In this document: positions 45,953 through 59,653 of the stretch, piece by piece
Layout of the letters: the number at the start of each line of letters is the position of its first letter
How positions within the stretch are numbered: the first letter of the stretch is position 1
Assembly (NCBI GenBank): GCA_945952465.1
Contig: CAMFIB010000001.1
Span: forward strand, 1,550,001-1,614,000
From: an uncultured Pseudomonadota bacterium
Lineage (GTDB): Bacteria; Pseudomonadota; Gammaproteobacteria; Burkholderiales; Burkholderiaceae_C
Direction: 5' to 3'
Length of the DNA stretch: 64,000 nt
Notes under the pieces: model-generated
What the model saw: the letters and a program-made list of their open reading frames with translations, nothing else
Databases searched by the model: none
What the model was told of the DNA's origin: nothing
Made by a program: the position numbers and the translations under genes

Positions 45953-46851
45953 GCGCGCGGCACCAGGAAATGCGAGGTCAGCCGGGCCTCGGGCGAATCG
46001 GGCGGGTCCTGCCGGTCGTAAGACCAGGCGACCAGCGGCGGCATCGACATCAAGATGGATTCGGTGCGGCCGCCCGACTGCAGGCCGAAGTGCGTGCCGC
46101 GGTCCCAGACCAGGTTGAACTCGGCGTAGCGGCCGCGCCGGTACAGCTGAAAGGCGCGTTCGCGCTCGCCGTAGGGCGTGTCCTTGCGGCGCTGGGCGAT
46201 CGGCAGGTAGGCCGCCAGCAGCGACGAGCCGACCGACTGCATCATGGCCAGCGCATTGCCGAAGCCGCCCTCGGCAAAGTCGTCGAAGAAGATGCCGCCC
46301 ACGCCGCGCGGCTCTTGCCGGTGCTTCAGGTAGAAGTATTCGTCGCACCAGGCCTTGAAGCGCGGGTATTTGTCGTCGCCGAAAGGCGCGAGCGCCTGCT
46401 GGCAGGTGCGGTGAAAGTGTTGCGCGTCTTCGTCGAAGCCGTAGTACGGCGTCAGGTCCATGCCGCCGCCGAACCAGCACACCGGCTCGCGGCCGGCCGG
46501 CGTGGCGGCAATCATGCGGACGTTCATGTGCACGGTGGGCACATAGGGGTTGCGCGGGTGGAACACGAGGGAAACGCCCATCGCCTCGAACGGCGCGCCG
46601 CCCAGTTCCGGCCGGTGCTGCGTGGCCGACGGCGGCAGCCTGGGCCCGCGCACATGCGAGAAGCCGCAACCGGCCCGCTCGAAAACGTGGCCGCCTTCGA
46701 GGATGCAGGTGATTCCCCGGCCCTGCAGCGGCTCGCCCGGCGCCTTTTCCCAGGCGTCGGTTGCAAATGCTTTTCCGTCGAGCGCGCCGACAGCGTCGGT
46801 GATTTGCCGCTGCAGGCCCTCCAACCAGCCGCGGACCCCGGCGATGTCCAT
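45943..46851 (-). CDS. hemF: Oxygen-dependent coproporphyrinogen III oxidase
   Basis: HemF oxidatively decarboxylates coproporphyrinogen III to protoporphyrinogen IX using O2. The 302-residue protein shows the family blocks [13 protein letters not shown] near 99-111, [22 protein letters not shown] near 122-143, [11 protein letters not shown] near 182 and [29 protein letters not shown] near 236. It overlaps purD by one base (TGATG) and nadD by ten. Confidence 0.97.
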   Translation of the reverse strand: MDIAGVRGWLEGLQRQITDAVGALDGKAFATDAWEKAPGEPLQGRGITCILEGGHVFERAGCGFSHVRGPRLPPSATQHRPELGGAPFEAMGVSLVFHPRNPYVPTVHMNVRMIAATPAGREPVCWFGGGMDLTPYYGFDEDAQHFHRTCQQALAPFGDDKYPRFKAWCDEYFYLKHRQEPRGVGGIFFDDFAEGGFGNALAMMQSVGSSLLAAYLPIAQRRKDTPYGERERAFQLYRRGRYAEFNLVWDRGTHFGLQSGGRTESILMSMPPLVAWSYDRQDPPDSPEARLTSHFLVPRAWV

Positions 46852-48143
46852 CACTTGACGGCGCGGTGGCCGATGTCGTGGCGGTACTGCGCGCCGTCGA
46901 AATGGATGCCGCGGGCAATGTCGTTGGCCTGCTGCTGCGCGGCCTTGACCGATTCGGCCAGCACCGTCACACACAGCACACGGCCACCCGAGGTGGCGAC
47001 ACCGCCGCCCTCGGTGGGCACCGTGCCGGCGTGGAACACCACGGCCTGTTCGGTGTTCTTCGGCAGGCCGGTGATGGCGTCGCCCTTGCGCGGGCTCATC
47101 GGGTAGCCGTGCGCGGCCATGACGACGCCCAGCGCGACGTGGCGGTCCCACTCCAGCTCGAAGTCGTCGAGGCGGCCGTGCGGGCCGGTTTCGGTGGCGG
47201 CCCACAGCAGGTCGACCAGATCGGACTTCATCCGCATCATGATGGGCTGCGTCTCGGGGTCGCCCATGCGGCAGTTGAACTCCAGCGTCTTGGGGTGGCC
47301 CTGCGCGTCGATCATCAGCCCCGCATACAGGAAGCCGGTGAAGGGAATGCCGTCTTTCTCCATGCCCTTGATGGTGGGCAAAATGATCTCGCGCATGGCG
47401 CGGGCGTGCACCTCGGGCGTGACCACCGGCGCCGGCGAATAGGCGCCCATGCCACCGGTGTTGGGGCCCTGGTCGCCGTCGAGCAGGCGCTTGTGGTCCT
47501 GGCTGGTGGCCAGCGCGGCCACGTTCTTGCCGTCGCACAGCACGATGAAGCTGGCTTCCTCGCCCTGCAGGAATTCCTCGATCACCACCCGCGCCCCACC
47601 CTCGTTGTGCGCCACGCCGAGCTTGTTGTCGAGCAGCATGAAGTCGATGGCCTCGTGGGCCTCGGCGAGGCTCATCGCCACCACCACGCCCTTGCCCGCC
47701 GCCAGGCCGTCGGCTTTGACCACGATGGGCGCGCCCTTCCTGTCCACGTAGGCGTGGGCCATCGCGGCGTCGGTGAAGGTCTCGTATTCGGCGGTGGGGA
47801 TGCCGTGGCGCTGCATGAAGGCCTTGGAGAAGGCCTTGGAGCTTTCCAGCTGCGCGGCGGCCTTGGTGGGGCCGAAGATGCGCAGGCCGTGGTTGCGGAA
47901 CTCGTCCACCACGCCGGCGGCCAGCGGCTGCTCGGGGCCGACCACCGTGAGCGCGATCTTGTTGTCCTGCGCCCAGACGCGCAGCGCCGTCACGTCGGTC
48001 AGCGCGATGTTCTCCAGCCGCGCGTCCTGCGCCGTGCCGCCATTGCCCGGCGCCACATAGACCGCCTGCACCTTCGGGCTCTGGCCGAGCTTCCACGCCA
48101 GCGCATGCTCGCGGCCACCGCCGCCGATCACCAATACTTTCAT
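46851..48143 (-). CDS. purD: Phosphoribosylamine-glycine ligase
   Basis: PurD (GARS) joins glycine to phosphoribosylamine in purine synthesis. The 430-residue ATP-grasp protein starts [19 protein letters not shown] and has the signature [38 protein letters not shown] (about 200-237) and [10 protein letters not shown] near 287. It is the second gene of a long minus-strand operon that runs on through hemF, nadD, rsfS, rlmH, maf and rng. Confidence 0.97.
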   Translation of the reverse strand: MKVLVIGGGGREHALAWKLGQSPKVQAVYVAPGNGGTAQDARLENIALTDVTALRVWAQDNKIALTVVGPEQPLAAGVVDEFRNHGLRIFGPTKAAAQLESSKAFSKAFMQRHGIPTAEYETFTDAAMAHAYVDRKGAPIVVKADGLAAGKGVVVAMSLAEAHEAIDFMLLDNKLGVAHNEGGARVVIEEFLQGEEASFIVLCDGKNVAALATSQDHKRLLDGDQGPNTGGMGAYSPAPVVTPEVHARAMREIILPTIKGMEKDGIPFTGFLYAGLMIDAQGHPKTLEFNCRMGDPETQPIMMRMKSDLVDLLWAATETGPHGRLDDFELEWDRHVALGVVMAAHGYPMSPRKGDAITGLPKNTEQAVVFHAGTVPTEGGGVATSGGRVLCVTVLAESVKAAQQQANDIARGIHFDGAQYRHDIGHRAVK

Positions 48144-48171
48144 TCTTCCGTTCTCAGTTGTTCTTCACTCG

Positions 48172-48262
48172 AACCCGCCCCGGCCTGCCGCCGGGCCGCC
48201 CGCAAGGCAGGCCAGCACCCTCGGGGGGCAGCGACCACACGCGGTGGGGAGCGTGGGGGTCA
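48172..48262 (-). repeat. R2 repeat copy between yebC and purD
   Basis: Minus strand: TGACCCCCACGCTCCCC, then CTGCCCCCCGAGGGTGCTG and GCGGCCCGGCGG. The opening TGA is the yebC stop codon. Aligns along about 80 bases with the copy at 44035-44116. Confidence 0.75.
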
Positions 48263-48982
48263 CTGGATCGCCGCGTTGTGGAAGACGTTCTGCACGTCGT
48301 CCAGCTCTTCGATCACGTCCAGCAGTTTCTGCATCCGGGCGCCGTCGTCGCCGCTCAGTTCGATCTCGTTCTCGGCGCGCATCGTCACCTCGGCCACCTC
48401 CGGCGTGAGGCCGGCGGCTTCCAGCGCGTTCTTCACCGCCTCGAATTCCGAAGGCGGCGTCAGCACCTCGATGGCGCCGTCTTCCCCGCTCACCACGTCG
48501 TCGGCGCCCGACTCCAGCGCGATCTCCATCACCTTGTCCTCGTCCGTGCCCGGCGCGAAGACCAGTTGGCCGCAGTGCTTGAACTGGAACACGACGGAAC
48601 CGTTGGTGCCCATGCTGCCGCCGTATTTGCTGAAGGCGTGGCGCACCTCGGCCACGGTGCGCACGTGGTTGTCGGTCATCGTGTCGACGATGATGGCCGC
48701 CCCGCCGATGCCGTAGCCTTCGTAGCGGATTTCCTCGTAGTGCACGCCCTCGGCGTTGCCGGTGGCCTTGTCGATGTTGTACTTGACGCGTTCGGCCGGC
48801 AGGTTGGCGGCCTTGGCCTTGTCGACCGCCAGCCGCAGCCGGGGGTTGGCGCTCAGGTCACCGCCGCCGGCACGGGCCGCCACCGTGATCTCGCGCACGA
48901 TGCGGGTCCAGATCTTGCCCCGCTTCTCGTCCTGGCGACCCTTGCGGTGCTGAATATTCGCCCATTTGCTGTGTCCGGCCAC
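48260..48982 (-). CDS. yebC: YebC/PmpR-family translational or transcriptional factor
   Basis: The 240-residue protein begins [22 protein letters not shown] (shown in part: [12 protein letters not shown]), the family hallmark, followed by the acidic middle domain and the terminal [16 protein letters not shown]. YebC proteins were first described as regulators; recent work ties members to rescue of ribosomes at proline-rich stretches. It heads the long housekeeping operon. A second, more distant family member lies at 52043. Confidence 0.95.
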   Translation of the reverse strand: MAGHSKWANIQHRKGRQDEKRGKIWTRIVREITVAARAGGGDLSANPRLRLAVDKAKAANLPAERVKYNIDKATGNAEGVHYEEIRYEGYGIGGAAIIVDTMTDNHVRTVAEVRHAFSKYGGSMGTNGSVVFQFKHCGQLVFAPGTDEDKVMEIALESGADDVVSGEDGAIEVLTPPSEFEAVKNALEAAGLTPEVAEVTMRAENEIELSGDDGARMQKLLDVIEELDDVQNVFHNAAIQ

Positions 48983-49086
48983 GGAAACGTTCCTCGGTTT
49001 GTTTGACGGCTTGAGGGGGCGATTTTACGTGCCGCATGCCGCCGTCCCGGGCCGGGCGGGTGGCCGGCCCGGCCAACCGCCGCAAT

Positions 49087-49785
49087 TCAACGCCCCGTCT
49101 GGCCGACCAGCACCGGTTTGTCGCGGTAGACCTCGGGCATCAACGCCTTCAGGTTGGCGATCTTCGGCAGGTCGAAGGTCGCGATGTAGGGCGAATCCGG
49201 GTGCAGCGTGGCGTAGTCCTGGTGATAGGCCTCGGCCGGGTAGAACGCGGCCAGCGGCGCGAGCTGGGTGACGATCTTGCCGCGGAACAGCTTCATCTGG
49301 TCCAGTTGCCGCACGTAGTCCTGCGCCACCTGCTTCTGGTGGTCGTTCGTGAAGAAGAGCGCCGAGCGGTACTGGGTGCCGTGGTCGGGGCCCTGGCGGT
49401 TCAGCGTGGTCGGGTCGTGAGCCACCGAAAAGTAGATTTGCAGCAGCTTGCCGTAGGAGATCTGCTTCGGGTCGTAGGTGACCTGCACCGACTCGGCATG
49501 GCCGGTGCGGCCCGAGCCGATCTGGTCGTAGGTGGCCGTGGCCTTGTCGCCGCCAGCGTAACCCGAGACGGCGTTCAGCACGCCCTTGGTGTGCTGGAAC
49601 ACCGCCTGCACGCCCCAGAAACAGCCGCCCGCGAACACGGCGGTGTCGGTGGACGACGCGGCGGTGGCGGCCTCCCTGTCGGGCGGTGGCAGTTTCACGG
49701 CCTCCTCCGCCATGCCGGTGCCCCACACGCCCCAAACCCCCAGCACCACGGCAACTGTGCCGGCGACGATCAACCACGGGTTCAT
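49087..49785 (-). CDS. msrA: Exported peptide methionine sulfoxide reductase MsrA
   Basis: MsrA reduces the S form of methionine sulfoxide. The catalytic motif is GGC55FWG. GYAGGDKATATYDQIGSGRTGHAESV and DPTTLNRQGPDHGTQYRS follow as in the family. Before the domain is an N-terminal hydrophobic segment (IVAGTVAVVLGVWGVWGTGMA), a signal peptide or membrane anchor, so it should act in the periplasm. It lies 12 bases after msrB. A single resolving Cys is not obvious in the C terminus, so thioredoxin-like recycling may differ. Confidence 0.94.
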   Translation of the reverse strand: MNPWLIVAGTVAVVLGVWGVWGTGMAEEAVKLPPPDREAATAASSTDTAVFAGGCFWGVQAVFQHTKGVLNAVSGYAGGDKATATYDQIGSGRTGHAESVQVTYDPKQISYGKLLQIYFSVAHDPTTLNRQGPDHGTQYRSALFFTNDHQKQVAQDYVRQLDQMKLFRGKIVTQLAPLAAFYPAEAYHQDYATLHPDSPYIATFDLPKIANLKALMPEVYRDKPVLVGQTGR

Positions 49786-49797
49786 GAGAAGTCCTCC

Positions 49798-50289
49798 TCA
49801 AGCGGCCGTGAAGGCCAGGGCCACGCCGTTCATGCAGTAACGCAGCCCGGTCGGCCGGGGGCCGTCGTCGAACACGTGGCCCAGGTGGCCGCCGCAGCGG
49901 TGGCACAGCACTTCGGTGCGGCGCATGCCCAGCGTGGTGTCGGTTTCTTCGTCCACCGCGGTTTTGGCGATCGGTTCGTAGAAGCTCGGCCAGCCGGTTC
50001 CGCTCTCGAATTTGGTTTTCGACGAGAAAAGCGGCAGCCCACAGCCCGCGCAGGCAAAGGTACCCACGCGCTTTTCAGCGTTCAGCGGGCTGCTGAAAGG
50101 CCGCTCGGTTCCGGCCCTTCGCAGCACCTCGTATTGGGCCGGGCTCAGCTTCTTGCGCCATTCGGCGTCGGCCAGCGTGACCTCGTGAACCCGTGCCGGC
50201 CGCGGTTCGGCGGCCAGCAGGCGATTCAGCCCCGCGCAGGCGGCTCCCGCGGCACCCAGCCCGATCAAGGTGTTTCTGCGACTCAGCAT
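49798..50289 (-). CDS. msrB: Tat-exported methionine sulfoxide reductase MsrB
   Basis: MsrB reduces the R form of methionine sulfoxide. The 163-residue protein opens with a twin-arginine signal (MLSRRNTLIGLGAAGAACAGL). Two CxxC pairs (CAGC near 76-79 and CHRC near 125-128) bind zinc. The catalytic Cys is C152 in RYCMNG. Tat export fits a zinc protein that folds before transport. Together with MsrA it forms a periplasmic pair that repairs both stereoisomers. Confidence 0.94.
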   Translation of the reverse strand: MLSRRNTLIGLGAAGAACAGLNRLLAAEPRPARVHEVTLADAEWRKKLSPAQYEVLRRAGTERPFSSPLNAEKRVGTFACAGCGLPLFSSKTKFESGTGWPSFYEPIAKTAVDEETDTTLGMRRTEVLCHRCGGHLGHVFDDGPRPTGLRYCMNGVALAFTAA

Positions 50290-50476
50290 CAGACATTCTC
50301 CTTATTGGCGATTGAAGACACCGCCAGTAGGTGTGTCGGCTCGGCACCTTGGTTCCTTACAACCCGGGTTCAGCCCCGGCCGGCACATGGGTGCGCGGCC
50401 AACGCCGCAAACCGCCACCGGATTGCATTAACCTTGGGACCCGACACACCCGCTTCTTCTTCGAGGACACCTGCCC

Positions 50477-52000
<1,524 letters not shown>

Positions 52001-52042
52001 CAATCACGGGTTGCACAACGAACAGACGAAGGTCAGGACATC

Positions 52043-52756
52043 ATGGGAGCACAGTGGAAAGCCAAGGGCAAGGCACAGGCCGCGGACGCGCGGGGCAAGC
52101 TGTTCGGCCGCCTGGCGAAAGACATCATGGTCGCCGCGCGGTCGGGCGCCGACCCCGCCAGCAACTCCAAGCTGCGGCTGGTGGTGGAGCAGGCCCGCAA
52201 GGTCTCGATGCCCAAGGACACGTTGGACCGGGCAATCAAGAAAGGCGCTGGCCTGACCGGTGAAGCGGTGAACTTCGAACACGTCATCTACGAAGGCTTC
52301 GCGCCGCACCGCGTGCCGCTGATGGTGGAGTGCCTGACCGACAACGTGAACCGTACCGCGCCGGAAATGCGGGTGCTGTTTCGCAAAGGCCAGCTCGGCA
52401 CGTCGGGCTCGGTGGCCTGGGACTTCGACCACGTCGGCATGATCGAGGCCGAACCGGCCGCCGCGGGCGCAGACCCCGAGATGGCCGCCATCGAAGCCGG
52501 CGCACAAGACCTGGAAGCCGGCGAAGACGAAGGCACCACCCTCTTCCTCACCGACCCGACCGACCTCGACCTGGTCAGCAAGGCGCTGCCGGCGCAGGGC
52601 TTCACGGTGCTGTCGGCCAAGCTGGGCTACAAGGCCAAGAACCCGGTCAGCGCGGCCAGCCTCAGCGCCGAGCACCTGGAGGAAGTGGAAGCCTTCCTCG
52701 CCGCCATAGACGGCAACGACGACGTGCAGAACGTGTTCGTCGGGCTGGCGGCCTGA
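52043..52756 (+). CDS. Second YebC-family protein (YeeN-like)
   Basis: The 237-residue protein belongs to the YebC family but starts [32 protein letters not shown] (in part), as the YeeN branch does, and lacks the HSKWANI block of the protein at 48260. The end [14 protein letters not shown] is shared by both. It follows the HerA-like ATPase. Family members bind ribosomes or DNA; the task of this branch is not settled. Confidence 0.9.
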   Translation: MGAQWKAKGKAQAADARGKLFGRLAKDIMVAARSGADPASNSKLRLVVEQARKVSMPKDTLDRAIKKGAGLTGEAVNFEHVIYEGFAPHRVPLMVECLTDNVNRTAPEMRVLFRKGQLGTSGSVAWDFDHVGMIEAEPAAAGADPEMAAIEAGAQDLEAGEDEGTTLFLTDPTDLDLVSKALPAQGFTVLSAKLGYKAKNPVSAASLSAEHLEEVEAFLAAIDGNDDVQNVFVGLAA

Positions 52757-52799
52757 GCGCTACGGGGCGCTCAGTTCAGGTGAGCCGCATCCAGCACGC

Positions 52800-54878
<2,079 letters not shown>

Positions 54879-56033
54879 CTACGAGAACAAGCGGCGCGCC
54901 AGCGGCGAGCCGGCCGACAGCTCGCGGCTGTCGAGCGCGTCGTAGAGCATTTCAAGGTCGGTGCCGATGCCGTCCAGCGCCTCGGGCTGGATGGGGTGGC
55001 CGTCGTCGTCGGTCATCGCACCGTCCATCGCAGCGGCAAGGCCGGCGGCGGCCTCGCGCATGCGGGCGAACGGCGCCTCGTTGCGGTCGACGTGCGGCAC
55101 GTCCAGCGTCAGCGAGACCTGGCGGATCGCCGACTGCGACGGGTCGTCGGACAGTGCGGCCTGGGTGTCGAAGGTCAGCGCCAGCACGGCCGGCGTGCCA
55201 GGGCCAGCCGCGCCCAGCACCATGCGGCCCGGGATGGCCCCTGCCACGAAGCCGAGCCGCGCCGCATGCTGCTGCACGTAGCCGGGGCTCCAGGCGGCGT
55301 GGCGGGCGCGCAGCGTGAAACTGAGCTGTGCATCGTGCGCGCTGGCAAACTGGTCGAGCTCGCGGCCGCTGGCCACCGCTTCCAGCATGTCGGGAAAATT
55401 CGGCATGGCGTTCAGCGCGTCGCAAAAGGCCTGGATCTTGGCGACGAATTCTGAAAACTCGATCTCGTTCAGCGGGCCCGTGCGGTTGGCCAGTTGCACA
55501 CCGACCTGCAGGGCGGCGTAGCGCTGGCCGGCGGTGGGCGGCTCCCACTGGCGGCTGCGCTCGTTCTGCCCTTCGATGGCGAACGGCTTGGTGCCGGCGC
55601 GGCGGGTGGCGGGCAGCGCCGCCAGAATGGCTTCGCCGGAAATCGGCGCTTCGAGCTGCAATGGCGTGATGCAGTCGATCAGTGCGTCCAGGCCGGGGCG
55701 CTGCTGCGAATACGCGGGCGCTGCGGCACCCACCGCGGCGCGTGGCATCGGCGCGGCCACGTTGGCGGCGGCAGGAGGCTCCGGCGCGCCGCCCTCCACC
55801 GACAGCAGCGGATCGGCCAGCATCTCTTCGGCCGACAACGGCTCGACCGCCGCGCCGTCGAGCGTGGGCTCGATCTGCGGCATCTCTGGCGGCGCATCGT
55901 TGCGCGGCGGCGCCTCGGATTCGGGCTGCGCCACGCGCGGTGCGTTGCGGCGGGACGTCCAGGTGCTGTGCGCAATGACGGCCACCAGCAGCAGGCCGCC
56001 GAGGATGGCCAACCCCACGGTAAAACCACTCAT
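54879..56033 (-). CDS. zipA: Cell division protein ZipA-like
   Basis: ZipA ties FtsZ to the inner membrane. The 384-residue protein has an N-terminal membrane anchor (VGLAILGGLLLVAVIAHS, about 6-23), a long Pro/Ala/Glu-rich linker (about 35-115) and a C-terminal domain of ZipA type (about 235-375, with LSFTLRARHAAW and VSLTLDVPHVDRNEAPFARM). The gene order ligA-zipA-smc supports the call. Its ATG overlaps the smc stop by four bases. Confidence 0.88.
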   Translation of the reverse strand: MSGFTVGLAILGGLLLVAVIAHSTWTSRRNAPRVAQPESEAPPRNDAPPEMPQIEPTLDGAAVEPLSAEEMLADPLLSVEGGAPEPPAAANVAAPMPRAAVGAAAPAYSQQRPGLDALIDCITPLQLEAPISGEAILAALPATRRAGTKPFAIEGQNERSRQWEPPTAGQRYAALQVGVQLANRTGPLNEIEFSEFVAKIQAFCDALNAMPNFPDMLEAVASGRELDQFASAHDAQLSFTLRARHAAWSPGYVQQHAARLGFVAGAIPGRMVLGAAGPGTPAVLALTFDTQAALSDDPSQSAIRQVSLTLDVPHVDRNEAPFARMREAAAGLAAAMDGAMTDDDGHPIQPEALDGIGTDLEMLYDALDSRELSAGSPLARRLFS

Positions 56034-59000
56034 GCCACCTCCGCCATGCCGACCGCCGACTCCATGTCAACGGCGACGATGCGGGACACGCCCTGCTCCT
56101 GCATGGTCACGCCGATCAGCTGTTCGGCCATTTCCATCGCGATCTTGTTGTGGCTGATGAAGAGGAACTGGGTTTCGGTGCTCATGCTGCGGACGAGGCG
56201 CGCGTAGCGCTCGGTGTTGGCGTCGTCGAGCGGCGCGTCCACCTCGTCCAGCAGGCAGAACGGCGCCGGGTTGAGCTGGAAGATGGCGAACACGAGGGCG
56301 ATGGCGGTCAACGCCTTTTCGCCGCCCGACAGCAGGTGGATGGTCTGGTTCTTCTTGCCGGGCGGCTGCGCCATGACCTGCACGCCCGAGTCGAGGATTT
56401 CGTCGCCGGTCATCATCAGCTTGGCGTTGCCGCCGCCGAACAGCTCAGGGAACATGCGGCCGAAATGGTCGTTGACCGCGTTGAAGGTGCCCGACAGCAG
56501 CTCGCGCGTCTCGGCGTCGATCTTGCGGATCGCGTCTTCCAGCGTGTTCATGGCGTCGGTCAGGTCGGCCGACTGCGCGTCGAGGAACTGCTTGCGTTCG
56601 CGCGCGCTGGTGAGTTCGTCGAGCGCGGCGAGGTTGACCGCGCCGAGCGCGGCGATCTCGCGGCCCAGCCGGTCAATCTCGCCCTGCAGGCCCTGCAGCC
56701 GCACCTTGCCTTCGGCCACCGTCAGGCGCAGCGCCTCGACATCGACCTGCGCGTCGGCCAGCAGCTGCACGTATTGCTCGAAGCCGAGGCGCGCGGCCTG
56801 CTCCTTCAGCTGCAGTTCGTTGATGCGCTGGCGCAGCGGGTCGAGCGCGCGCTCCAGCGTGAGGCGGCGCTCGTCGCTGGCGCGCAAGCGGCTGATGAGG
56901 TCGTCGTATTCGCTGCGGCGGGCGCCCAGCGTGGTTTCGCGCTCCAGCTTCAGGGCCAGCGCGTTCTGCAGGCCGGCCTGGGCGGCGGCGTCGGTCAGGC
57001 GGCCCAGTTCCTCGCGGTTGTGCGCTTCGTCGGCGGCGATGGCCGTGAGCTGCTGCTCGGCCACCTGCAGCTCGCGCGCCAGCCCGGCGCGGCGTTCCTG
57101 CAGGCTGCGCTGCGCGTAGCCGGCTTCCTGCGCCTCGCGCTCCAGGCGGCGCTGCTGCTCGCGGGCGTCGGCCAGCTTGCGCTCGGCGGCCATCACCTGT
57201 TCGTCGAGCTGGGCGTGGCGCTCCTGGCTGTCGGCGAGCTGCATGTCCAGCTCTTCGAAGCGGGCCTCGGCAGCCACACGCTTTTCCTGCAGGTCTTCGA
57301 GCTGGGCGTCGAGTTCGGCGAGGTCGCCGTCGAGCTGCTGGCTGCGGGCGCGGGCCTGTTCGGCCGCCTGCACCAGCCGCAGCGTTTCCACCTGCAGCGC
57401 ATGGGCGCGGGCCTGCGAGGCGCTGGCCTCGCGGCGGGCGCCGACCAGCCGCTGCGACACGTCGGCCAGCGCGGCCTCGGCGCGCACCAGCGCGGTCCGC
57501 GATTCTTCGGTGATCAGCGCATGGGCCTTGAGCTGCTTTTCGAGGTTCTCGATCTCCTGCGCGCGGGCCAGCAGGCCGGCCTGCTCGGAGTCGGGCGCGT
57601 AGAAGCTCACGCCGTGCGCGGTGACCGCATGGCCCGACGGCAGGAAGATGGCTTCGCCGGCGGTCAGTTGCGTGCGGGCGGCGAAGGCGGCCTCGAAACC
57701 GTCTGAGGTGTAGCAGCCGTGCAGCCAGTCGGCCAGCAGGCCACGCTGGGCGGCGTCGCCCAGGCGCAGCCAGTCGGCGAGCGGCTTCAAACCGTGGGCC
57801 GCGGCGGGCGGTGCAGCGGGCGCTTCGGGCGGGCTGAAGAAGGCGAGCTTGGCGGGCGGCGCGTCGTTGGCGAAGGCGCGCAGCATGTCGAGCCGGCTCA
57901 CCTCCAGCGCGCCCATGCGTTCGCGCAGCGCGGCTTCCAGCGCGTTCTCCCAGCCGGGCTCCACATGGATGCGGCTCCACAGCGCGGGCAGGCCGTCCAG
58001 CCCGTGTTTGGCCAGCCAGGGCTTGAGCTTGCCGTCGGTGCGGACCTTGTCCTGCAGCACCCGCAGCGCCTCGAGCCGGGCCGCCAGTTCGGCGTGCACC
58101 CGGGCCTCGTCGTTGGCGGTTTGCTGGCGCTGGCGGCGGTCGTCCTCGAGCTGCGGCAGCGCGTCCTGCAGCTCGTGCTGGCGGGCGTCGGTGGCGGCGG
58201 CCTCTTCCTGGGCGGCGGCGAGATCGGCCTGCATGCCGCTCAGACGCAGCTCATCGGGCATGGCCAGCGTCTGGCGGTCGCCCGCGAGGCGTTCGCGGCG
58301 GCTGCTGGCCTGGCGGGTCTGGTCGTCGAGGTTGCGCTGGTCGGCGGCCAGCACCTGGATCTGCTGCTGCACCTGCGCAACCGCGCTGCGCTGGGTGTTG
58401 GCCTTGCCCTGGGCGGTGCGCAGCGCCTCCTCCACGTCGGGCAGTTGCATGGCCTGTTCCTCGGCCTGCGCGGCCAGCAGCGCGGAGCGCTCGGCGGCGG
58501 TTTCGTCTTGCTCGGCCAGCGTGCCGGACTCGGCCAGCGCGTGTTCGCGGCGGCTCGTCCAGTCGGTGGTCTGTTCCTTCAGAATGGCCAGCCGTTGCTC
58601 GGCGCGCTGCCGCCCCTCGACGACGAAGCGGATCTCCGACTCCAGCCGGCCGACTTCGGCGCTGGCCTCGTACAGCAGGCCCTGGGCCTGGTTGACCTGG
58701 TCGCCAGCGGCGTAGTGCGACTGGCGGATGGTCTCGATCTCGGCTTCCACATGCCGCAGGTCGGCGGTGCGCGATTCGAGGTCGACAGCGGCCTTGTCGG
58801 CGTCGGCCTTGACGCGCTGCTGCTCGGCCTCGGCCTCGTTGCCCTTCAGCAGCCACAGCTGGTGCTGGCGCAGCGTGGCGTCGGCCTGCAGCGTGCGATA
58901 GGTCTGCGCGACCTCGGCCTGCTTCTCCAGCTTCTCGAGGTTGGCGTTCAGCTCGCGCAGGATGTCCTCGACCCGGGTCAGGTTCTCGCGGGTGTCGGAC

Positions 59001-59551
59001 AGCCGGTTTTCGGTCTCGCGGCGGCGCTCCTTGTACTTGGAGACGCCGGCGGCCTCTTCCAGGAACAGCCGCAGCTCCTCGGGCTTGGATTCGATGATGC
59101 GGCTGATGGTGCCCTGGCCGATGATGGCGTAGGCGCGCGGCCCCAGGCCGGTGCCGAGGAACACGTCCTGCACGTCGCGGCGGCGCACCGGCTGGTTGTT
59201 GATGTAGTAGCTGCTGGTGCCGTCGCGCGTGAGCACGCGCTTGACGGCGATTTCGGCGAACTGCGCCCACTGGCCGCCGGCCCGGTGGCTGGCGTTGTCG
59301 AACACCAGCTCCACGCTGGCCCGGCTGGCCGGCTTGCGCAAATTGGTGCCGTTGAAGATGACGTCCTGCATGGACTCGCCGCGCAGCTCGCTGGCGCGCG
59401 ACTCGCCCAGCACCCAGCGCACCGCGTCCATGATGTTGGACTTGCCGCAGCCGTTCGGCCCGACCACCCCAACCAGCTGGCCGGGCAGCAGGAAGTTGGT
59501 CGGTTCGACGAAGGACTTGAAACCGGAAAGTTTGATCGAATTCAGGCGCAC
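56030..59551 (-). CDS. smc: Chromosome segregation protein SMC
   Basis: SMC is the core of condensin. GTG at 59551 gives 1173 residues and the family start VRLNSIKLSGFKSF. Walker A is GPNGCGKSN near 32-40, with the Q-loop region after it. Two long coiled coils flank a hinge (about 500-660, GLKPLADWLRLGDAAQRG and nearby). The signature HLLSGGEKALTAIALVFAIF and Walker B PFCLLDEVDAPLDD are in the last 120 residues. It heads smc-zipA-ligA. The 102 bases between it and dapC must hold two divergent promoters. Confidence 0.96.
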   Translation of the reverse strand: MRLNSIKLSGFKSFVEPTNFLLPGQLVGVVGPNGCGKSNIMDAVRWVLGESRASELRGESMQDVIFNGTNLRKPASRASVELVFDNASHRAGGQWAQFAEIAVKRVLTRDGTSSYYINNQPVRRRDVQDVFLGTGLGPRAYAIIGQGTISRIIESKPEELRLFLEEAAGVSKYKERRRETENRLSDTRENLTRVEDILRELNANLEKLEKQAEVAQTYRTLQADATLRQHQLWLLKGNEAEAEQQRVKADADKAAVDLESRTADLRHVEAEIETIRQSHYAAGDQVNQAQGLLYEASAEVGRLESEIRFVVEGRQRAEQRLAILKEQTTDWTSRREHALAESGTLAEQDETAAERSALLAAQAEEQAMQLPDVEEALRTAQGKANTQRSAVAQVQQQIQVLAADQRNLDDQTRQASSRRERLAGDRQTLAMPDELRLSGMQADLAAAQEEAAATDARQHELQDALPQLEDDRRQRQQTANDEARVHAELAARLEALRVLQDKVRTDGKLKPWLAKHGLDGLPALWSRIHVEPGWENALEAALRERMGALEVSRLDMLRAFANDAPPAKLAFFSPPEAPAAPPAAAHGLKPLADWLRLGDAAQRGLLADWLHGCYTSDGFEAAFAARTQLTAGEAIFLPSGHAVTAHGVSFYAPDSEQAGLLARAQEIENLEKQLKAHALITEESRTALVRAEAALADVSQRLVGARREASASQARAHALQVETLRLVQAAEQARARSQQLDGDLAELDAQLEDLQEKRVAAEARFEELDMQLADSQERHAQLDEQVMAAERKLADAREQQRRLEREAQEAGYAQRSLQERRAGLARELQVAEQQLTAIAADEAHNREELGRLTDAAAQAGLQNALALKLERETTLGARRSEYDDLISRLRASDERRLTLERALDPLRQRINELQLKEQAARLGFEQYVQLLADAQVDVEALRLTVAEGKVRLQGLQGEIDRLGREIAALGAVNLAALDELTSARERKQFLDAQSADLTDAMNTLEDAIRKIDAETRELLSGTFNAVNDHFGRMFPELFGGGNAKLMMTGDEILDSGVQVMAQPPGKKNQTIHLLSGGEKALTAIALVFAIFQLNPAPFCLLDEVDAPLDDANTERYARLVRSMSTETQFLFISHNKIAMEMAEQLIGVTMQEQGVSRIVAVDMESAVGMAEVA

Positions 59552-59653
59552 GGGCGGTACCCCGCAACGGGGTGGAAGGCAGGCCGCCGGCGACGGGGCC
59601 GGCGGCAATCGCGAGAATGATACCGTGGCCGCCTTCCGGGATAATCACGGCCC

